Positions 26,201-38,496 are shown, counted from the stretch's first letter. The stretch is DNA of 64,000 nt from Sporobolomyces roseus (GCA_016617785.1 JADILM010000002.1:434001-498000); one strand, 5' to 3'. Program-made: numbers and translations. Notes: a model not told the origin generated them from the sequence alone.

Positions 26201-28514
26201 TCAATCAGCGTACTGTAGAACGACAGAATCAGTTTGCGAGATGCGAAGGAAGCGAAAGAAGAGAGAAAGTTTTGAAACTCACCAACACCAGTCTAGCACC
26301 ACTTCTAACCCACCGCTCGAGATCCTCATCATTCTCCAACCCTATCAGTCTAGCACCACCAGCCATCACCACCTGAGAATTCGAATTTGGCGGAGGCGTA
26401 ACTCCTCCAACTTCTTCCCGATACCTCAAGTTCGCAACATCACTCCCTAACCGTTCCCTCACCTTGTCGAGTAATGCAGGATGTGAAACGGTAGGTGGGA
26501 CTCGAATCGCGATGAGGTCGTCCGTGTTGCGGTGGAAGATCTTGATTTTGATGAAAGGAACGTTTTGATTCGCGTTGCCCATTGGTGTCGAAGAAGAGGC
26601 TTGTCTTTGGTGATGTTGTGTTTGATACTGATCTTGTGATGGCGCTCGATTGTGAGTCGAAGGAGGGGAATTAGGGTAATAGGTATCTTGGTAAGATCGT
26701 TGTTGAGCGTCTGCGAATCGACAATTATCCCGAGTTAGTCCTGCTGAGGAATGATCGAGAGAAGACATGTTCAACTCACCTTCGTATTGCGACTGAGTTC
26801 GACCACCGTTCAAGCTCATCCCTCCTATTTGTTCCGCAACATCTCCAGCCGATCTTCTCGATTGAGATTGAGATTGAGGATGACCTTGAGCCGAACCTGA
26901 TCTAGGATCCATCTGATCCAGATAATCCACCAAGTCTCCATACTGATTCTCCAACCCAGCGTGACTCCCCGGTACTGGACTCGAATCATCTCCTCCTCCT
27001 CCTCCGTATCCAGCAGTTCCAGCCGAAACTTCGACATCTCCCGCTCGAGGTACGAGGAATTCGTAGAACAGTCCGGATCCTCGAATGTGTTGAGGTAAGG
27101 CGCACAAGTCGGCGAGATAGATTGAGAGATCGTGAACTCGTTGAGCGCAAACGACTTCATCTTCGTATTCGGTCGGTCCTGGCATCATCGGCAAGATTCG
27201 TTCGACCGGTCTTCCATCTTCTCCGGGTACTCTTCCAGCTTCGACCGGGAATTCGTCCATAAGGGCGATTTGGAATTCGTAGAAATCCTGATACAGTCGA
27301 TAGAGAACAAGGGATGCACCAGTCGAGAAGAACGCTCGGAGGTGGAACCAGAACGATCCTTCTTCTTGATGAAACGATTCGACTGATGCTGAAGTGACGA
27401 GTCCGTATTGATTCCGTTCTCGAGAGTAAGAGTATCGGTGATCGACGTAACTTCCACCTTGATCGTCTTCTCCTTCCTCCTCTGGTTGATTTGGTGAATC
27501 GTAAGAAGGGTAAGCATTATCGTGATGCGGAGATTGTTGAGATTGTTGCTGGGGTTCTTGAGTCGAAGGAGGTGCAGGTTGAGATGCGAAATCGAATCTT
27601 CCGAGAGGGATCGAGGCGCTCTTGTAATCCGCCGTCATCTTCTTCCACTCCTCCACTTTGGGTACCACGGCACTCTTGATCAACTCTGCTACATTCTCCA
27701 CCGGTTTCCCCGTTGACATATCCTGAATCTCGACGAATGCGACAGGAATCAACCCAGGTCCTCCTAATCTCCCAATCGGTTTCGCGACGAACCATTCGTG
27801 GTTCGATTGGGCGATGACGATGATGGGTTCTCCACGTTTCGCATCGAGTTCGTCGGCTCGTTCTGCTACGAAATCGTATTGGACGACGCCGTAAAGTGGT
27901 TGATGTCGAGGTGAAGAACTCGAGATGGGTCTTCCCGCTCCTCCGGTTGTCAGTGCCCCGGGTGGTGGAGGGGACGCTGCCGATCTCGTTCCATTCCCGT
28001 AACCTGATCCACCAGCCTGATTCGAATAACCTCCCGCTCCTCCACCTCCAGCTTTCCAACTCGTGTGACCTCCTCCTCCTGATCCACCGGACCCTCCACT
28101 GCTAGCTCCCGTCGATGACTTCTTTATCGCCCCTTGACCCTGTAAAGGATTCTCCCTCACGTTCCTGCCCAAAACTTGGAAATGATCCGCCGGAACCAAA
28201 CCCCTCGCTCCCGTCATTGGATTCGCAGCATCGAACCAATCCTCCCCTCCTTCATCACTGACTACATGAAAGAAGTCGCCTTCCTCAAAGTTAAGTTCTT
28301 GAGGATTCGAGGCTTTGTAAGAAGCGGTTGCTCTGATTACTCGTTTGGGAGGTGCTGGAGCTGCAGTAGGTCGAACTGTCGTCGCTACGGGAGAGACGAA
28401 GGGTGCGCCATTGACAGGTCTCGCACCATGTTGTGCTGATGAAGAGGTAGAGCTCGTGAAGTTCGAAGGTGAACCGATTCGATCTTTGTTGAGAGATCGC
28501 CGAATACCTTTCAT
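26201..28514 (-). CDS. BEM1: Bem1/Scd2-like polarity scaffold (SH3-SH3-PX-PB1)
   Basis: The start MKGIRRSLNKDRIG is at 28514. Domains in order: first SH3 (RVIRATASYKASNPQELNFEEGD, residues about 58-115), Gly/Ser linker, second SH3 (YGVVQYDFVAERADELDAKRGE), PX domain (residues about 360-480, with a YRLYQDFYEFQ-type segment), low-complexity linker, and C-terminal PB1 (KIKIFHRNTDDLIAIRVP). Exons are 28514-26780, 26710-26283 and a 12-nt exon 26212-26201 that ends the protein LVLYAD. The intron 26711-26779 is 69 nt, in frame and without stops. Bem1 holds Cdc42, its exchange factor and PAK kinase together at the growth site; the PX domain binds phosphoinositides and PB1 binds Cdc24. Identity rests on domain order and is firm. 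Confidence 0.93.
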
Positions 28515-29273
28515 CGCGAGACTGGGAGGAAGGGGAGGAGAACGAGTCGAGGAAGAGGAAGGGGAGGAGGAAGGAAATACTGGATCTGGTCGAGGGTTGA
28601 AGACTGCATGGAGATGAACTCAGTACGGCAAAGAAGGAAGGAAGGGGAGTGAATGGGCGAGAAAGAAGGAGAGACTAACCTAGACTCGCAGGAAGCTTCA
28701 GTGAGGGTGCCGTATTGACTTTGATAGCTATTGTGACTCACTCTAGTCAGCTTGATTGATCTTCCACAAGTGTATGAACTGAACTGACGAGTATATGCTA
28801 AGATTCAATAACAAAGATCAATCTGAAATCTGCTGTTGATCCCGGTTACTTGATCGCTTTGTACTTGATATTCACTTGTGTCTGCAGTTGAGGCTTGTAT
28901 AGAGTGAAGCGAAGCGAGTTGTGGGAGAATGAGAGATCAAACTTTCAAAACAGTAAGGGGCAAGTCGTTTTCGCAAGGAAGAGATCCGCAATTTCTCAGA
29001 AGGAAGAGGACAATCCTAGACGGTCGATCATATGTAATGAGACAAGTGGAAGGAGGCTTTGCAAGCTTGGGAATTAAAAGGTACATCAACAAGAAACAAC
29101 CGGGATTCATTGAGACGAATCAAGAGAGACTGATTACGGAGATTTGGGAAAGTTTGCGGATTACTTCGACGTGAGGTGTTGAGGGAAAAGAGAGGGAAGG
29201 AGGGAGGAGGACGGAGCTGTTGGCAGTGTCGAACAGTCGAAAAGTCGAAAAGAAAAAAATCCTCGTTTTCCCC
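28515..29273. other. intergenic: BEM1 promoter side and MAPKK 3' side
   Basis: About 759 bases. It contains CT/GA-rich sequence just upstream of BEM1 (28520-28580), which may include 5' UTR introns. No supported gene was found. Confidence 0.45.
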
Positions 29274-31194
29274 TTAATCATCCAATCCTCTCACCCAGCT
29301 TCCGAGATCAGCTGGTGGTTGTCGTTCCCTACTCCTCCTGATCCATCCATGAGAGAGTAGAGTATGAGGACCCGGTCTCGTAGTTGGATCTTTATCCAAA
29401 CTATTCCTCCCTCACCCAAACTCATCAGCTTCTCTTCCCGCCTCACTCGACAGATCCAGAGAAAAAGCTCACCAGATTTGAATGAAGTTCCTAAACGCAT
29501 TCGTATACTTGATCCCAACCTCCGGTTCATCAGGAATCACGACAGTAGGCATCCTGACCAAATAAGTCAATAACTCGATCGGACCGTTGAGGGGTGCTTC
29601 TTTAGGTCCAGGGAACGGGAATCTATTGAGAGCGACTTCGAGCACAGTCAAAGCGGCAGACCAAACATCGGAATTAATCCTACGATAAGCGGGAGTGAGC
29701 TATAGGACAGAGAGGAGGAAGAGGAGAAGAGCATACGAGTATTGTCCACCTCGAATTCGTTCGGGTGACAGGTAGAACGTGGTACCGACGAATGTACCCG
29801 CCAAGCTGTTGACCAGTTCTCCGGACACTCCGAAATCACATAGTTTGATCTGACCATTTCGAGTAACGAGGACGTTCGAGGGTTTGATGTCTGTGAGGAA
29901 AAGGGTCAGGTCGAGATCAGCCTCACAAAAGAGCTCGACGATGAAAGTAATCTCACCTCGATGAATGATCTTGTGGTCGTGAAGATAGACCAAACCAGAG
30001 AGGATCTACAATTGACGAAAATCCGTCAATCTCCCTGACTTGCCTCGAGTGCGATGAAAGTGGACTCACTGAATCAGCGATCTTGCCCAGCACTTTCTCT
30101 CCAGTTCTCCATCCTTTACTCTTGACTTTCTTGTACAACGAATCCAAACTTCCCGCTTCGCAAAATTCCATACAAATTCCGATTTGAGTGTTGTTCTAAA
30201 CAATTCTCTCGTTCTATTCGTGAGCTCTGGGCAGATGGTGAGAGATAGTGGTGAGGACATACGGATTCTAGGAAAGCTCCGTAGTATTGAACGATGTGAG
30301 GGTCGGTACAATCTCGTAGAAAAGTCAATTCTCGTAAATGTTGTTTGTGTAGTTTTGGATTCGGTGATGTCGTGATCGTCTGTGAATCACGACCACCTTC
30401 AGCATTCGGTGTGAGATGCTGAAAGCGAGAATAGTACTCACTTTCTTCGCCATGACCAATCCAGTCGGTTTGTGTAAAACTTTTCTCACTTCTCCACTCG
30501 CACCTTCCCCTAATCGTCCTAGATCTTGTAGAGCGGTCGGTGAGATGTCGAGTTCGTCTTCGTGATCGTCCTCGAGTCCTCCATCACTGAGTGCATTTCC
30601 TCCTCCTCCCTCAACGACGAGTTTCGAATGAACCGAAGAAACTTGGATCGCCGATGTCAATGGTGGACTCAACATTCCATTCCCTCCCATTGCTTTCATC
30701 GGTAGGTTTGTCGAACTAGCTTCCTTCCCGGCAGCGTTTGAACCTGAACTTGAAGGTCTCGAAGAAGAAACTCGACTCGCACTCGTAGGTCTCCTAGTTT
30801 TCCCACTCAGTTCATCCTCCAACCCAACTGAACTCGGACCATTAATGACGTCCAATAATTCACCTGCCATTCTCTCTTGTTCCCCTAATGCCCAAGGTCT
30901 ACTGTCGTCATTATCGTCCAACTCTGTGTCTGATTCTGAAGGTCCATTGAGAGCCGATGCGTAACGCGAAGGAACGTTCAATGATAAAGCTGATAGTTTG
31001 TTTGATACTGAGGATAGTTTCAAGGATGGCTTGTTCGAGGTGGACGAGGTAGAGGGAGGCTCGGGAGTTGGAGTTGAAACGAGAGATAGTTTGGGTCGAT
31101 TTGAAGGCGTAGGTGGATCGGAAGAAGGTGTACCAGGTAGTTGTAGTTTTAATGATGATTTTGGTGGTCGTTTGGGAGGTAGAATGGCAGACAT
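29274..31194 (-). CDS. MKK1: MAP kinase kinase of the cell-wall-integrity type (Mkk1/2-like)
   Basis: ATG at 31194 ([20 protein letters not shown]), a long Ser/Thr/Pro-rich N-terminus of about 240 residues, then the kinase domain. Motifs are [15 protein letters not shown] (glycine loop), MAKK (ATP lysine), the [20 protein letters not shown] segment, [19 protein letters not shown], the activation loop [12 protein letters not shown] and SPERIRGG. The C-lobe has [13 protein letters not shown] and [12 protein letters not shown], and the protein ends RGLDD (stop 29274-29276). The GPIELLTY block and DEPE-GIK segment are those of Mkk1/Mkk2/Pek1 rather than Ste7 or Pbs2. It would act between Bck1 and Mpk1/Slt2. 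There are several short introns; the C-terminal exon was placed by keeping LLSHGWI in frame. Confidence 0.88.
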
Positions 31195-31262
31195 GATCCA
31201 AGTTGGAGTGAGTTGAAGGAAGCGAACGAATGCGAGTCTCTTCCTCTCTCAAACCATTCACT
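31195..31262. promoter_or_regulatory. very short bidirectional promoter/leader region
   Basis: Only 68 bases separate the start codon of the MAPKK gene (minus) from that of the small basic protein gene (plus). Both promoters or both leaders must share or overlap this stretch and the neighbouring exons. Confidence 0.5.
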
Positions 31263-31727
31263 ATGCCTTCAAAAGTGAGTCAAAGTTACTGGTCAGAGCT
31301 CCTGTAAAGCCTCACTGACCATGCTTCATGACTTCACAGAAACCCTCGACCTCTTCCTCCTCTTCTAAAACTCGTTCTTCTAAATCAACCTCTTCTCGCT
31401 CACTCAAGCCAGGATCCCTTCTACCTCTCTCAGCATCAACATCAGTAGTCAAGAAGAAGAAAGCAAAAGTACACAAAGCGAAAGATACAGATTTGAGGGA
31501 ACAACTGAACGAGGAAGATAATTCATTGAGAAACGCTCTCGAGGCAGACAAGAAGGTACGGGAACGATCTCGATCAGCTACACCAAGAATAGATAACTCA
31601 TCGACTTCCTTGCGCACAGCCGAAAGGCCCGATAATTGAGAAGAAACCCCAACCGAAAGAATTAGGTCCGGGAGGTTCAGATCTCGCAAAGGCGATGGAC
31701 GAGTTGGAGATGGCTTTCGCGGTATAG
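31263..31727 (+). CDS. small basic protein, possibly Alb1-like ribosome biogenesis factor
   Basis: Three exons, 31263-31274, 31340-31555 and 31620-31727, give 111 aa. It starts MPSKKPSTSSSSS and is very rich in Ser and Lys. There is a VVKKKKAKVHKAK patch that looks like a nuclear localisation signal, a helical acidic stretch (LREQLNEEDNSLRNAL), and a short C-terminal helix (LAKAMDELEMAFAV). The MPSK start, basic Ser-rich body and short acidic C-terminal helix recall Alb1, a shuttling factor of pre-60S ribosomes, but the resemblance is weak. Reading through the second intron gives an alternative end at 31639. Treat the function as unknown. Confidence 0.6.
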
Positions 31728-32021
31728 GAGAGAACTGTCGGAAATTATGAAACGAAGCGTTGGCACACCGGAAGCGAGAGGCGATGCCGGTCGAGGTGAG
31801 TTTCCTCGTCAGAATCTCTCCCATCATCATGTTTGAATGCTGACATCGACATATTGTTACGATCAAAGGCCCTCGAGCGTCACTCTCAGTCACTGCGACC
31901 AACTTGGGTAGGAGAAGCGACAGTCGCCTCTCTCGGTTTCGGAATAGAGGCAAACTCGAGCGAAATGATTCTCCTTATTCGCATTCTCCACCACCGACAG
32001 TTCCTTCTCTACGCCTCGATA

Positions 32022-33271
32022 CTACCTCTCGTCAAAATCCTCCAAGTTATATCTGTAACTCGCCAAAGTCTTCTCGACAATCATCCTCATCAACATCCCT
32101 TGTTCCTCTGGATTCGGCAACTTGTCCTTGAACTCCGGAACGTCTTTCGACAATGCTTGATGGATCTTTGATTCGAGTCGGGAACGGAGGAGGGAACCAC
32201 CGATATGAGTGATCCAGGTTTCATTCACTAGAGCTAGAAATCGATATTTGAAACGAACGAGATGAATCGTCAACGGTTGATTCGACCCTCGCATCTCTGA
32301 GCGAGCGAGAGCCAAAGAGAGGTAGCTCACTGTCAATAGCGTTCGTTCCCAGTTTTTGAACACCATAATGTTCTCGAGCCGTGACTTGCGAATCCAACTG
32401 CATGCCCAACGCATCCTTCGCATGCTCGATCCGAAACTCGGCGAGTGACAATCCGTTCTTTACTTGTTCGAGTCGAGGGTGTAGATTGATGGAGAGGGCG
32501 CGAAGATCGAGAAAGTTTTGGGGATGGCAGGAGGGGAAGAAGTCGGCGTCTCTTCCAGTGATATCTTTCATGAACCCTGTATCGGCGATAATACGTCAGG
32601 ATCCTCCTAGTATGTTAGAGCATCGGGCGAAGGAGGGGGAACTCACGATAAACACCGAATTTCTGTTTCTCTATTGATGGATCATTGAGGATATCAATCA
32701 GAACAGCGGGAGCACCTGTCGGAATAGTGCGAGTCAGTGACAGTAAGATATGTAGATCTCTGAATCGTCTAATCTCACGTTTCATTCGAGCGAGATGCAA
32801 GACTGCAGCCGAAAACACGAGATCAGTTCTCACGAGAAATACGAAACAACGGTTAAATCGAGACTCACTCATTACGCCCTCTCCGTCCGCGATCGCCAGA
32901 GCTCCTTCAGAGTACGACGTCTCCCTCGTGAACCCGGAAGGATGATCTTTCGCTCCTCCATCGGCCTCTATCGATAATCGTCTGTTACCCCTCGTTAATC
33001 TTCATCAGCCCGAGCTCTCGTCGCTTCTACGCGATAGAGAGAGTGCTCACTTTGATGTAAGACACTCGAGATATGTATTTGCTGCCGCTTCTTCATGAAT
33101 CAAAGTAACTGAAGGTTTCGGAAAGTGTTTGTAAGGTCTTCTCCAATCGAACACGGGTAAACTCTTCGTGGCTTTCCCTCGTACTGCTGAACGAGTTGGT
33201 GTAGAGCTGAAGGCGCGTAGGATCGGGACCCAAGGTTGTGGAGGTAGAGTTCGAGGTCGTGTTGTCAACAT
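32022..33271 (-). CDS. putative mitochondrial protein with weak 3'-5' exonuclease-like features
   Basis: ATG at 33271, stop at 32022-32024, about six exons. The N-terminus (MLTTRPRTLPPQPWVPILRA, then SSTPTRSAVRGK) is Arg/Ser-rich without acidic residues, as in mitochondrial presequences. The next exons read SVTLIHEEAAANTYLECL, RLSIEADGG, ALAIADGEGVM and PAVLIDILNDPSIEKQKFGV. The order of these segments is like the DEDD 3'-5' exonuclease fold, where a DxE motif follows the first strand and a D-P-S-I-x-K segment lies in the middle. Here the first acidic motif is S-I-E rather than D-x-E, and I cannot find a convincing YxxxD box. The C-terminal 80 residues (SLLRSRLESKIHQAL onward) are unrecognised. 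The exonuclease link is a guess; the mitochondrial target is likelier. Confidence 0.5.
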
Positions 33272-34869
33272 CTCTCAGACTTGACGGGATCGTATGATAT
33301 TGCTCAGGACGGTAGCTGGAGCTGATCGAATATATCTGGAGATATCGCTGAGGCTACCAGAGCAAGTTGTCGAGATGAGAATGAGATGTTAGATGAAGCG
33401 AAAGTTCTGAAACAAATTCCCCTTTTGTTTCGTTTTGTTTCTGAAGGGTTTGATCAGAGCTGATACTGTAGCTGAGGATGAACGGAGACCATGTAAAGCG
33501 ACGTAGTAGCAGTAAGTGAGAACTAGATTGAGAAATCGAGCGAGTTCTTTTTTCGAAAACATGCCTTCGCAAGAAATCAAGCTGAGCCAACACTATTCAT
33601 TGAGACTCGCGAAAGCTCTGAACACACTGAGATCTTGAGAAGGGGTCTGTTCCGTAAGACAGAAAAATGCATCACAGCCAATCACGCATTCTCCAATTCT
33701 TTCGCAAAGTCAGGGTCCGTCGGTTCTCCTCGACGGGCCGCTTTCCACCTGCTGCTCCACACTCTTACTACAGTCTCAACTGATGACCTCGAGGTGAAGC
33801 AGTCGATATCGCAACATCGTGGGGTAATGGCGCGGGATTCGAGGGACATTTGTACAGAGATTGCGAGATTTCGTTTCCCGCGAGGAGAGAAGAGAGTGCG
33901 GTTTACCGTTCGGCACTTCACCTCTCGACAACCTCGAGCTAGCGATAGGAAAGATCCTCGAGGTCCAAAGATAGATTCCGCGTGAGAAGTCGTTGAGGAG
34001 ATACTCGCCGAACCTTGTGTACGAAAGAAATCTGGACCAAGCTACTTCGGAACGGTTTCGACCGCACGACTGTCGACAAAGCACGAGAGGTGCGTTATCA
34101 CGTCGGAAGTAGGTGGCGTACAGGGAAAGACTTTGATTCGCACGCAAACAACCGTCGATTTTCGTCGAAACCGTGCTCGACTTCACATGCGTTGGGAGAG
34201 AAGTGCAATTGCGTTCGTCAAAGCTTCTGTTATCGTCAACCAGTCAACATGGTGTGTAGAGTCGAGCGAAATAGATCAGCAGGCCCTCGACGAATCATAC
34301 GAAGATTCAGGTTCTTCCGAAAATGAGAGTCTCTTTCTTCCGATAGCGCCATTTCTGCTTGTGCGAAGGGCGATCTTCATTGAAAATCCTCGCGGGAACG
34401 ATTCGAGTTGAAACGCCGGAATGAGTTTTTGCAGAGTGGGCGAAGAGGCAAGCTCGCAAGAAAAAACCTGCGATCCATATGGTCTTTTTAAAGTTCAACT
34501 CACTAGCCAAGTAAAGGATACAAAAATACACCGCGTGTAGTAGAGCGTATCATTCGTCTCTCCACTCGAAAGGCGCAACCGGAAAGCGTGATTGAGTCGC
34601 ACATTACGGCAGCATCCTCGGAACTCGCTATCGTCCCCTCCCCTCCGCATTATTTTCACGGCCTCTTCTCCCTCGACCTTTATTAGCCTCCTCTGCCTCT
34701 ATCTCTCTCTCTCTCTCTTCTTCTTTCCCTCTCATCTCCTTTCACTTCATTCATATCGTCACATCGTCCGCTTCTCTCCCTCTCTCTTTCCCTTCGACAC
34801 CACACTAAAGTCAAACTTCTCTCCGTCTCACGAATCCACCAAATCGATCAAACCGACTGAGAAGTCAAG
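33272..34869. other. large intergenic region between divergent genes
   Basis: About 1.6 kb between the start of a minus-strand gene and the start of the OPT transporter. The right end (34640-34860) is strongly pyrimidine-rich on the plus strand with a CT repeat at about 34701-34720, typical of a highly expressed fungal promoter/leader. The short frames at 33635-33985 and 34133-34411 have no family resemblance and are not called. No RNA gene was recognised. Confidence 0.5.
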
Positions 34870-37800
34870 ATGGTCAACATTCGTAACGCTTTCAAGCGTC
34901 AGGACTCTGTCGCTGGCGCACAAGACCCTTCACTCGACAACAGCAACAACGAGAAACCTCCATCCTTCGATTCTGATTCGAAAAATCCTTACGAAGAGAA
35001 GGAAGCAGGACTCGGTTTCGAGCAGGAGGTGGCGGCAGATGGACAACACAAGGCTGATTACCTTCATGTCGCCGCCAAGGACATCATGGCCAACGGAAAG
35101 GAGCGCCCTATCGAGGTGAGTCGATTTTTTTGTCTACATCCGATTTCTGTTTTTTTGCTGACTTCTTCACGCATCGCACAGACTGCTGAGGATATCTCTA
35201 CTCGATGCATGTCCCTCGAAGATGACCCCAACATGATCGTACACACCTTGCGAATGTACATTCTCGGTATCGGACTCACCTGCTTCGCCGCTGTCCTCGG
35301 TCAAGTGAGTTAGCCCCTCTCCCTGCCTTCGCACGATCGACTCATTACTGACCCCTCTTGCACATCCCGATAGATCTTCTACTTCCGTCCTCAAACCGTT
35401 TACGTTTCGCAGCTTTTCCTTCAAATCATCGCTTTCATCCTCGGTAAAGCATGGGCGAAGGCTCTACCAGGCGCTCACCGTGGTCGATTCTGGGCTTTCC
35501 TCAACCCCTGCGACTTCACTTTGAAGGAGCACGTCGCTATCCTCATCATGTCGTCTACTGCCGCTCACTCTGCTGAGGCCATTTCTGTCTTTGCCGCCAA
35601 CGAACGTGAGCTCTCACTCGTTTACAACTCTCGTGGCCTTTGACATGACACTGACACTCTCCCCTCTGCAATTTAGTCTACTACGACATCACTCCCAACT
35701 ACGGAGTTGCCATCTTCACTCTCCTGGGATCTCAACTCTTCGGTTACGGTCTCGCTGGTCTCACTCGATCCTTCACCGTCTTCCCTACCTACATCGTCTA
35801 CCCCAACTTGGTTCCTACTGTCAATCTCTTCGATGCCCTCCACCGAGACAAGGACGAAGGTATGCAAAAGAAGCGTCTCAAGTTCTTCTGGATCGTCTTC
35901 ATCGCCATCTTCTGCTGGGAATGGATCCCCGAGTTCGTCGCTCCTACTCTCACCGGTATCTCGATCTTCTGCCTCGCCAAGCGTGACTCTGCCTGGTTCA
36001 CTCGTATCTTCGGAGGATCCAACGGTAACGAAGGACTCGGTATGTTCTCAATCTGCCTCGATTGGTCTTACGTCGGATCTGGAGGAGGATCTCTCGGTGC
36101 TCTTTTCACCCCCTTCACCACCCAGGTCTCTCAGTTCATCGGGTTCGTCTTTTTCTCTTTCCTCGTTTTCACCTTTCGCTTCTGAGACTGACACTATTCT
36201 TCCCCTCTTAGTATCGGTCTCTGCTGCATCATCTTCTGCGCCATGTTCGCCACCAACACCTGGAACGCCGCTCAATTCCCCTTCCTCTCGCAAGACCTCT
36301 TCTACGAAAACGGAACCCAATACGATCAAAAGCTCATTCTCAACGCCGATTGGTCGCTCAACGAGGCTGCCCTCGCCGAACAAGGGCTCCCTTGGTACGC
36401 TGCTTCCAACGCCGTCTACTATCTCGGTTGCAACTTGGCTATCGGAGCTACTCTTACCCACGTCGGAATCTGGTGAGCCTCGCTACTCTCTACTATCCTT
36501 GCCCTCTCTTCGGCACCGCTGACAACCGACTCATCTCACCTCTCTAGGTACTGGCGACCTATCTTGCAAGCTTTCAAGTCTTACCGTGATCGCACTCAAC
36601 CCGACCCTCACTACCAACTCATGCGAGTCTACAAGGAGGTTCCCATGTGGCTCTACGGTGCCATCATGGTAGGATCTTTCGCTTGTGCTATGGCTACTTG
36701 CTGTGAGTTCATTAAATCGTTCTCACATTCTCGACTCTTTGACCTCTCGCTGACTTTTTCCCCTTTTCTAGACACCGGTGGATCTCAACTCCCTTGGTGG
36801 GCGCTCATCGTCGCCTTGATCCTCTCGCTCTTCATGTTCCCCTTCGTTTGCGTTATCTACGCCGTCACTGGATTCGTGAGTCTCACGTGTTTTCGCTTTT
36901 TCCTCTAGCATTCTCTGACTCTTCTCGCTTTACAGAAAACCGATGTTCAACAACTCGCTCAAATGCTCGGTGCTGCTCTCGTTCCCGGCAACTCGCAAGC
37001 CAACCTTTACTTCACTCTCTACGGATACAACTCTTGCGCCCAAGCTCTCGGACTTGCTCGCGACTTGAAACTCGGTCAATACACCAAGCTTCCTCCTCGT
37101 GCCACTTTCGGAGTCCAGTGCCTCGGAACTGTCGTTGGAGCTATCCTTCAACTCATCATCATGAAATCGGTCATCAACTCTCAACGCGAACTTCTCCTGT
37201 GCGTCTGAACTCATTTCTACTCTCTCTCGATGTTTCCTATGGCTCACATACGTAAAATTTTGCTAGATCCGTCCAAGGAAGTAACATCTGGAGTGGTCAA
37301 CAGGTGCAGTCGTTCAACTCGCAAGCCGTCGCTTGGGGAGCTCTCGCAAAACACCTCTACTCTCCCGGTTCCATCTACTTCATCATTCCTATCGGCATTG
37401 TCATCGGCCTCTTCATCCCCATTCCTTTCTACCTCGCTCACCGTCTCTTCCCCCGCTACGGATTCGACAAATTCGTCTCCCCCATCACTTGTTGGTGTCT
37501 CGGTAATTTGGCCGTCGGTATCAACTCGTCGGTTTTCACTACGATGTTGGTCGCCATCTTCTCCCAGTTCTACCTTCGTCGATACTGCTCCTCGTGGTTC
37601 AGGAAGTACAACTACTTGATGTCGGCTGGTCTTGATGGAGGAACACAATGTGAGCATTGACTTTTTTTCGAATCTTCGCAACTTTCGACTCTAATTCCTC
37701 GCTCTTCCTTCCCTCTAGTCATGTCGTTCATCGCTTCCTTCGCTCTCTTCGGTGCTGGTGGTAACGAGTAAGTCTCACACTCTTCTCTTTTACCATTTCG

Positions 37801-38133
37801 AGCTCTCTTCGTTTTCTTCGTTTTCTTCGCCCTGTTCTCTTCTAACTCTTCGCTGACACTCTCTTTTGCATTCTTTAAGGGTATCGATGCCCTATCATGC
37901 ACTCAATCGTGAGTACTCCTCTTGCCATTCCCCTCTTCCCTCGCAAAATCACTCCTCTTCTTCTAAAAACCTTTTCCTGATCGCCTAAACTGACTTCCTG
38001 CTTCTTCCTATGCCTCTAGCTGGCCCAAAAAGAAATTTTGACTACGCACGGCCCCCTCTCTTTATCGTCATCCCGTGCTCGAAACTGACTCCCTATCTTT
38101 TTTCTCTCGAAACAGTGCAAGCGCCTCACCTAA
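34870..38133 (+). CDS. OPT-family oligopeptide transporter
   Basis: The start MVNIRNAFKRQDSVAG is at 34870 and is followed by about twelve exons with introns of 50-80 nt. Family signs are the hydrophilic N-terminus with PNMIVHTLRMYILGIGLTC, RPQTVYVSQLFLQIIAF, NPCDFTLKEHV, and the SSTAAHSAEAISVFAANE segment. Further on are CWEWIPEF, WSYVGSGGGSLG, NTWNAAQFPFLSQDLF, QANLYFTLYGYNSCAQAL and SFNSQAVAWG. These are hallmarks of the Isp4/OPT peptide transporters, proton-coupled carriers of tetra- and pentapeptides or glutathione in the plasma membrane. The 3' end is uncertain: after MPYHALN the acceptor at 38020 leads to GPKRNFDYARPPLFI. A further intron with a CTGAC-like branch site then gives CKRLT-stop at 38131-38133. 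Reading through that intron instead runs to 38369. Codon use is strongly biased to C-ending codons, as in highly expressed genes. Confidence 0.9.
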
Positions 38134-38496
38134 TCTTATCCTACCCTTTCCCTTCCCTTAGTTCATTCGTTACGTTATCTCCTCTCATTAGTAGTACCCC
38201 CTGGCTGTTTGTGTGTCTCTGGTTCATCAGTAGTAGTACTCTTCAACCCAAAAGTCTTCGGAATTTTCATCGTGCTTTTTTCTTCATCTCTCTTCGAACT
38301 CAGCGACCAGGTCTGATCTGGGGTCAATGGCAGAGCGTAGAGAGTGCTGTCGCTCGCTCGCTTCGATAGAAAGAGATGTCATCTCGCAGAAGAGAGATCA
38401 AAAGGATGGTTTTCAGCTTTGTTCAATTTTGGCAATACTCTTTCGTCGCTCTACATCAACTCTCCTCCAACACTCTTGAGCAAACTTCCATCACTT
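38134..38496. other. convergent intergenic region
   Basis: About 363 bases between the OPT gene end and the stop of the minus-strand unknown gene. If the last OPT intron is not spliced, the OPT frame covers 38134-38369. Otherwise nothing was recognised. Confidence 0.4.

Noticed and set aside
31312..31953. 213-codon minus-strand frame opposite the small basic protein gene
   Set aside because: It is a shadow of Ser/Lys-rich codons on the other strand, with no family resemblance.
33635..34411. Plus-strand frames of 92-116 codons in the 1.6-kb intergenic region
   Set aside because: They overlap in different frames, have unremarkable composition and lack any recognisable motif or splice-supported extension.
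36048..36461. 137-codon minus-strand frame inside the OPT gene
   Set aside because: It is antisense to a clearly conserved transporter exon, caused by biased codon use.
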